Shown here: positions 58,988 through 64,000 of the stretch, one piece after another
How positions within the stretch are numbered: the first letter of the stretch is position 1
How the letters are laid out: each line of letters starts with the position of its first letter
NCBI GenBank assembly: GCA_036852015.1
Contig: JAANDG010000068.1
Span: 52,501-116,500 of the forward strand
DNA from: Pelodera strongyloides
Lineage: Eukaryota; Nematoda; Chromadorea; Rhabditida; Rhabditidae
DNA: 64,000 nt
Reading direction: 5' to 3'
Position numbers and translations under genes: made by a program
Notes under the pieces: generated by a model
Told to the model about the DNA's origin: nothing
Database searches by the model: none
What the model saw: only the letters and a program-made list of their open reading frames with translations

Positions 58988-61439
58988 ATGAGGACCTGCC
59001 TGCGTGTTTATTTCCTCGTCTTTATAAGTTTGGCTGCTATCGTGAAAGTATACGCCGAGGTAGGATATCTTATAATATAATATACCATTTACAAATAAAA
59101 TCCAGTATTGTCTTTTTTTTATAATATCTTTTTCTTTTTATAATATAATGAATTTCACTTAACTGGGCTGTTTCTATATAACTTTACGCATCAGATTATC
59201 ACCCAAATTTTCGTAAAAGGAATCAAAGTAAATTGTAAATGAAGGCACCTTTTTCAGGTATTACTTTTTCTTTTATTGACTGATTTTTAGAACAAAAAAA
59301 TCGATGTTCATAAGCAGAAGCCTTAGTAAGTCTAGGCCTAAAACTAGGCCTATGTAACTAGGCCTAAACCTATTTAAAGGAGGAGGCTCACAAGAACGAA
59401 GTGCTCAAATAGTTTCCTTTTATCGAAAGATGATGGTATTAAATTCCGAAAGACATGCTTTACAATGCAAAAGCTTTTAATTGGAAGGAGTAAATCAATA
59501 TGAAACTATGAATTCTATCAAAATTTTGGATCGTAAAAAATAGTTGATTTCCATAGTGGGCATGCAAATTTTGTGCTGGCTTGCAAAATGACTTGTAAAT
59601 TTGCATGTTTAGCTTTGAAGTCTACCTTGCATACGATAGGTTATTTTATTTGACTTCGAGTTCTTAGATTAATTAGTTCCTCCAAACTAAAGCACTGAAC
59701 CTTATAATACTTGTTTTTTGGAAGATAAACCCTTTATCCTTCGATAAAAGGAAACTATTTGAGCACTTCATTCTCGTGAGCCTCCTCCTTTAAGGATGGC
59801 TCGGGTGACAAAGATCTTAATGATTTGGATAACCTACTTTTGGAAGCAGAACAACACCTGACCACAGTGGAAACCACAGTCGAAAGGCTAAAGGAAAACC
59901 TCGAAAATACGGTGCGTTTGCAAATTTTAATTAATTTTGTATTTTACTTTTCAACTATTTTTTTTAATAACTGTTTTATTGACGAGGTTCATTAGGATAT
60001 GATTAAAAAAAATTTTCACCTTTCACTGTCCGAGTCTACTTTAATCGGAGAGCCTCCATGTAGTTATAAAAAGGTAAGGAGCTGAATTCATGAATTTATA
60101 ACCCTTATATGTTCAGGTCCACAACCTCAAAGCAACGGCTTCGGAAAAGGTTATCATTTTTAAACAAAAATAAATTTATATCATTGGTTAGGTGCCTCAC
60201 GTTGGTTCGATGAACCATACGAGCAATCTGAGATTTAAAGGGTCAGGCCCATTTCAAATGACCCCTATTTTTGATGATTCCATCTGGTTCTCCATGCCAA
60301 ATATAGTAGGATGCAATATTTTTCTAATTTTCAAGCGCAAAATTCACACACTATATTCATCAATTTACCGTGGGCACTCATACCCAACTATTTATCGCAG
60401 TTGGCACGCCCCTTCGCGCTGATTGGCCAATATCGCAATTGCCACGCCCAATAGAGCATACTGCCCAATTAGCGCGCAGGGTCGTGACAACTGCGATAAA
60501 TAGTTGGGTATGACTGGCAATGGTAAATTGCTGAATACTGCGTGAATTTTGCGCTTGAAAATTAGAAAAATATCTTATCCTACTATATTTGACATAAAGA
60601 GTCAGATGGAATCATCAAAAATAGGGGTCATTTGAAATGGGCCTGACCCTTTAATGTCAATTATCCTACTTATTCTCGGATTAAAAGTTTGTTATTTAGG
60701 CTGAAGAAGCGAAGAAAGAAACCCAAACGGAGGTAGTTTATACTTTATTCTTTTTTTTTCTATCGGTGACATTTTTCTCACCGTTTTTTTATTCCTGTCT
60801 CATAAAAAAATAATAAAAAAATTCGTAAATTTTTGAAGAAAAAGTTTGTTCAGGTGGACAAACTGGCTGCACAAGCTGAGACCGAAGTGAGCTGTTATTT
60901 ACTTATTATTCTGAGGCCATATTCACCACTCCATTCCCCATGGGGAATTCCCCGTCTTTTTCTCTGCGTGTCTCACATTAGAATGCTATTTTCTGTCCCT
61001 AGGCCCTAGGGACTATTTCCCCGAGGGAATCGGAATGGTGAATATGGCCTCTATCGTTCAGTTGTGTGCAAGTTGCGACAATAATTATTAGTGAACGCAA
61101 ATAATGGAAAAAATCCCGCACATTTTATCGAGGATGCCACTCATTGGAACTCGCACTCAATTGAGAGAAGAAAATGAGTGCGGCAGTAGCGCCTGACGTG
61201 TGCCAACTCAGAGCGATTTCTATGATCACCTAACCCCTGGATTCTGGAACACCTTTACTGGCTCCAATATTTTTGAGCGCGCACCAGAACATTGTTTCGC
61301 TTTCCAAACCCAAAATAAATGCTCCTTTCCTGCTTTCAGATTGATCGACTTCGGGCGAATGCTGAGAAAGGGGTATGTTCTGCTAAACTTGTTTTATAAT
61401 ATACTCACGAAGTGGTCACTATCAAACTTGGTGGTCAAT

Positions 61440-61480
<41 letters not shown>

Positions 61481-62315
61481 TTTGTTGTAAATTGCCTTTT
61501 CAGATCGAAAACGTTCGCACAAATGCTGAGAAAGGAGTGAACAAGACTGTTGAGGTGAGCGTAAAAAACATAAAAAGTTCTATGAAGAGGCCTGTATTAT
61601 TGCATGATTTTCTGATCTTTTGGACGTAGGTAAGAACTATATAGATGTAAAATTTAGAGAATAAACAAGTGCACCTTTCAATATTATTTTTGATAACCAC
61701 ATCCATTTGATATTCAGACATTGGGTATACCTGCTGCTTGTGCTCCAGTAGATTGCAATAACCGTGGCACTTGTGTGGGCAGCAAGGACTCCTTCATGTG
61801 CATTTGCAATCTCGGCTACTCTGGGAAAACGTGCGAGGACGGTGGGTTATTTATATTTTAATAAAATATATATTTCTTTGAATAATTTTCTACATGATAT
61901 TAATAATGTAAACTTGCTCGTACAATACACCGGGCGTCCGAGCGACTAGTCTTCCTAATTTGTTAAACTCCAAACTTTAAAGCTAAATACCGGTTGGTTC
62001 TTGAAACGCATCGTGGATGGACACCTGCATTCTTATGCAGTATATGCAAATGGGCATAAATTAGAATAAAATATCGAGCTAAATACGAGCAATTAGCATA
62101 AAGACATAAGAATTCAGCTGTCCGCGATGCGTTTCAAAAACCGGCCGGTATTTCGCTTTAAATTGGATGTGGAAAAAATATATCCTATTACAGCAATTTG
62201 TGAGAGTAATCGTGACTGCAACGGTCGGGGAATCTGCCTGGGAACGGTGAACAGTCTCACGTGTCTTTGTAATATCGGATTCACTGGACGACGATGTGAA
62301 ACGTTGATCACATAA
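58988..62315 (+). CDS. Secreted protein with 11-residue repeat helix and two EGF domains
   Basis: Nine exons (58988-59059, 59795-59911, 60117-60149, 60700-60732, 60854-60886, 61340-61372, 61504-61554, 61718-61841, 62194-62315) join in frame to 205 residues. Exon 1 is a signal peptide (MRTCLRVYFLVFISLAAIVK). Exon 2 is an acidic helix (LDNLLLEAEQHLTTVETTVE). Exons 3-6 are each 33 nt and encode one 11-mer: VHNLKATASEK, AEEAKKETQTE, VDKLAAQAETE, IDRLRANAEKG. Exon 7 starts with a fifth (IENVRTNAEKG). Exons 8 and 9 each encode one EGF-like domain with six cysteines (CAPVDCNNRGTC...CICNLGYSGKTC and CESNRDCNGRGIC...CLCNIGFTGRRC). It is probably an extracellular oligomer with a hendecad helix and a binding head. 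No membrane segment follows. Every intron between 59060 and 62193 except two carries a MITE or AT repeat. Confidence 0.88.
59374..59793. mobile_element. TTAA-ended MITE, family 5
   Basis: Near-identical to 46039-46458. Its right tip (CTCCTCCTTTAA) runs straight into the G that completes the acceptor of EGF-gene exon 2. Confidence 0.93.
60235..60654. mobile_element. TTAA-ended MITE, family 4
   Basis: Matches 9602-10021 along both arms, including 'atactgcgtgaattttgcgc'. In the intron between EGF-gene exons 3 and 4. Confidence 0.9.
60913..61051. mobile_element. GAGGCC-ended inverted repeat, family 6
   Basis: GAGGCCATATTCACCACTCC and complement at the right, with an inner 'ccccatggggaattcccc'. 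In the intron between EGF-gene exons 5 and 6. Confidence 0.88.
61441..61480. repeat. AT dinucleotide repeat
   Basis: (AT)n of about 38 bp in the EGF-gene intron between exons 6 and 7. Confidence 0.95.
61977..62161. mobile_element. TTAA-ended MITE, family 2
   Basis: Tips TTAAAGCTAAATACCGG and complement, arms with 'gaaacgcatcgtgga'. In the last intron of the EGF gene, 32 bp before the final exon. Confidence 0.9.
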
Positions 62316-63204
62316 TTACATACATTAATTAATTAATTAATATTAATTGCATAACGTTTGGCAATTAAAGAGTAGGTTAGTAGGTACCATAGTGCCTGTC
62401 TTTCCAGTTTCTTTTAAATTTCACAATGGAAAATCTGTTTCTAACCTCATAATTCATAATATATTGAAGGTCCTCCCCCTCTCGCCACCAGCTTTTCTTT
62501 GTCATCGTCATGTACTTTTCTATTAATAAATCATGTATATACACATTCGCCAAAGACTTTTTTGTATACACATGTTCGATGATTTGCTGCATTTTTTTTA
62601 TTAATTTTGTATATATGTAGAATACCAAGTAAATGGCTAATTCGCTCCTGTCAACCTTTCCTGTTTCCCTTTCATTTTTTTCGTATGGAATTGTTTTTCT
62701 AAGTACATCGATAAAAAATAAAGTGTATAACGCTAAAGTCTTACATTTCAAGCACACAAAACAACTTGCCACTACAAAACCCTGCAATATGTTCACCAGA
62801 ACTAGCTCAATGCCACAATAAAATTTATTAATTAAACAGCATTTAAACTAATAAAAGCTGGCGTTAAGTGCAAACTTTTTTTTCGGGTGAGAAGGTGACT
62901 TTAATGCGATAAAGCTAAACATGAGGCCACTTTTCTCAAAAGTTACGTATTTGCATAAAAAAGATACACATGTGGCTGAAACTCGTCTTTGGCTCAAAAA
63001 AAAAGTTCCCGAAAAAAATGGCCATTTTTGTTTGGAACATTGTGTGAACAGGTTGTTAATGGAATATGGGATTTTGATACTATCATTAGGCAATTAAAAT
63101 AACGTCAATGGCAATTTATGTGACCCCTATAAGAAGGATACGAGAGCATAGGGACCTATCGGAAGTCTGTATGACAACAAGTTAGTACTTGATGTCAAGT
63201 TAGA
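62316..63204. other. Convergent intergenic region, no gene
   Basis: AT-rich DNA between the 3' ends of the EGF gene and the receptor kinase gene, with 'aataaa' signals (for example 62818). An AT-rich open frame on the minus strand at 62377-62796 lacks domain or signal features. Confidence 0.6.
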
Positions 63205-64000
63205 TTAGTCAACATATGTCTCCCATGGTTGCAAAGGTTTGGGCGGTTCCTCGTTCGGAGCGTAAAGTTTCAGAAGATATGTGAAGTCGGGCCGCTTTTC
63301 TGGTTCCTGAAAGAATTTCAGCCTAACTGTGAATTACACTTAGGATACTTGATCTGCTGAACCCTCTTATTAGAGGATTTTTGAACACCCTTGCATAAAG
63401 GTTTCTTAAATGTTCTTGAAGCATGAAATATTTGGAAAATCACGAATGGATTAAGTATTCGTATGGAAAAAAGAGTACCTGAGTGAAGCACAACTTCATT
63501 GACGTGACACCAATTTCGGGGCACCCTGATGGAGGTTCCATGGGGTCCTTTCCCGATAGAATCTGTAACACTTGCGAGATAAATATCACAAATTTCTCAA
63601 AAACTAAAAGACTTTGGATACTGACTTTACAGACAACTAGAAGGACCGAAAATACCAAATGAAAAAATGTTCTACACTTTTACAGTTTTACAAAAGAATG
63701 TGTTACAAAACGTTTACTTGCGAGATGTCGATTGCCAAATAATACCTTAGTTCGTGCTTTTTGATTGTTCTCCCCCGGGAACGGGTCGGTTTTACAACGG
63801 GAAAATAACTCCCACAAGAGTACGCCATAACTCCAGACGTCCGTTTTTGTGGAGAAAACACCCTGGAAGTAGAAAAAAGAACTGTTGGAATAAAATGAAA
63901 ACCAGACGGCTTCGCCGCCTGTGGCGTCATTCCACACTTATGAATCGTCTCTAAGGTAGGTGAAAATCTTTGCGAATGAAGACACACACATCGTTCTTTT
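63205..64000 (-). CDS. Receptor tyrosine kinase, C-terminal part (runs off the window)
   Basis: Three exons in phase 0 (63862-63746, 63562-63479, 63306-63205) encode the end of a tyrosine-kinase C-lobe: STKTDVWSYGVLLWELFSRC, DPFPGE, ILSGKDPMEPPSGCPEIGV, MKLCFTQEPEKRPDFTYLLK, then a short tail ending PLQPWETYVD and TAA. TDVWSYGVLLWE is subdomain IX and EPEKRPDF is subdomain XI. The Trp usual in the MxxCW motif is Phe (LCFTQ). The APE region upstream should be at about 63936-63908, but no reading there gives a normal WMAPE. The gene continues beyond 64000, so extracellular type and catalytic loop are unseen and no name is given. Confidence 0.85.

Overview
This is nuclear DNA of a multicellular animal. 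All convincing coding sequence lies in short exons with GT-AG introns, and the domains are metazoan: MAM, EGF, receptor tyrosine kinase, BPI/LBP, MADF-BESS and Nup133. Introns are mostly about 50-1600 bp and many acceptors read tttcag. At five genes a 3' splice acceptor lies 2-57 nt upstream of the ATG, which fits 5' UTR introns or spliced-leader trans-splicing. The phylum cannot be fixed from the sequence; a compact invertebrate is the best description. All gene models are read by eye from open frames, splice sites and phase, and the exon joins are inferred.

Layout: 1.9-11.0 kb (minus) encodes a secreted protein of about 700 residues with four MAM-like domains. 13.9-17.1 kb (minus) encodes a protein kinase homologue that has lost its catalytic residues. 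18.4-19.7 kb (plus) encodes a 99-residue PQY-rich, cysteine-rich membrane protein. 20.3-23.6 kb has no gene but holds an LTR-like block with a tRNA-Lys-type primer site and a diverged direct repeat. 23.9-30.5 kb (plus) encodes a 428-residue MADF-BESS protein over 13 exons. 32.5-42.9 kb (plus) encodes Nup133 over 28 exons. 45.0-51.8 kb (minus) encodes a BPI/LBP-family lipid-binding protein. 53.6-54.6 kb and 55.4-56.7 kb (minus) encode two small secreted proteins of unknown family. 59.0-62.3 kb (plus) encodes a secreted protein with an 11-residue repeat helix and two EGF domains. 63.2 kb to the window edge (minus) is the 3' end of a receptor tyrosine kinase.

The other main content is a dense set of palindromic MITE-like elements. 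At least six families end in TTAA followed by AG (TTAAAGC or TTAAAGG) with inverted arms; there are also GAGGCC-ended, CACTGA-ended and GC-rich inverted repeats. Most sit inside introns. One intron (53758-53877) consists almost only of such an element, and another element end lies on a used 3' splice acceptor (59794). A tRNA-derived, SINE-like array has jumped into one MITE and left an 11-bp duplication. Microsatellites (CT/GA, TAA, AT) and a 72-nt near-perfect G run complete the picture.

The genes do not form an operon or a single pathway. Five of the ten encode secreted products, a sixth is a receptor kinase, and the minus-strand run from 45 to 57 kb has three secreted-protein genes in a row, two of them unrecognised.
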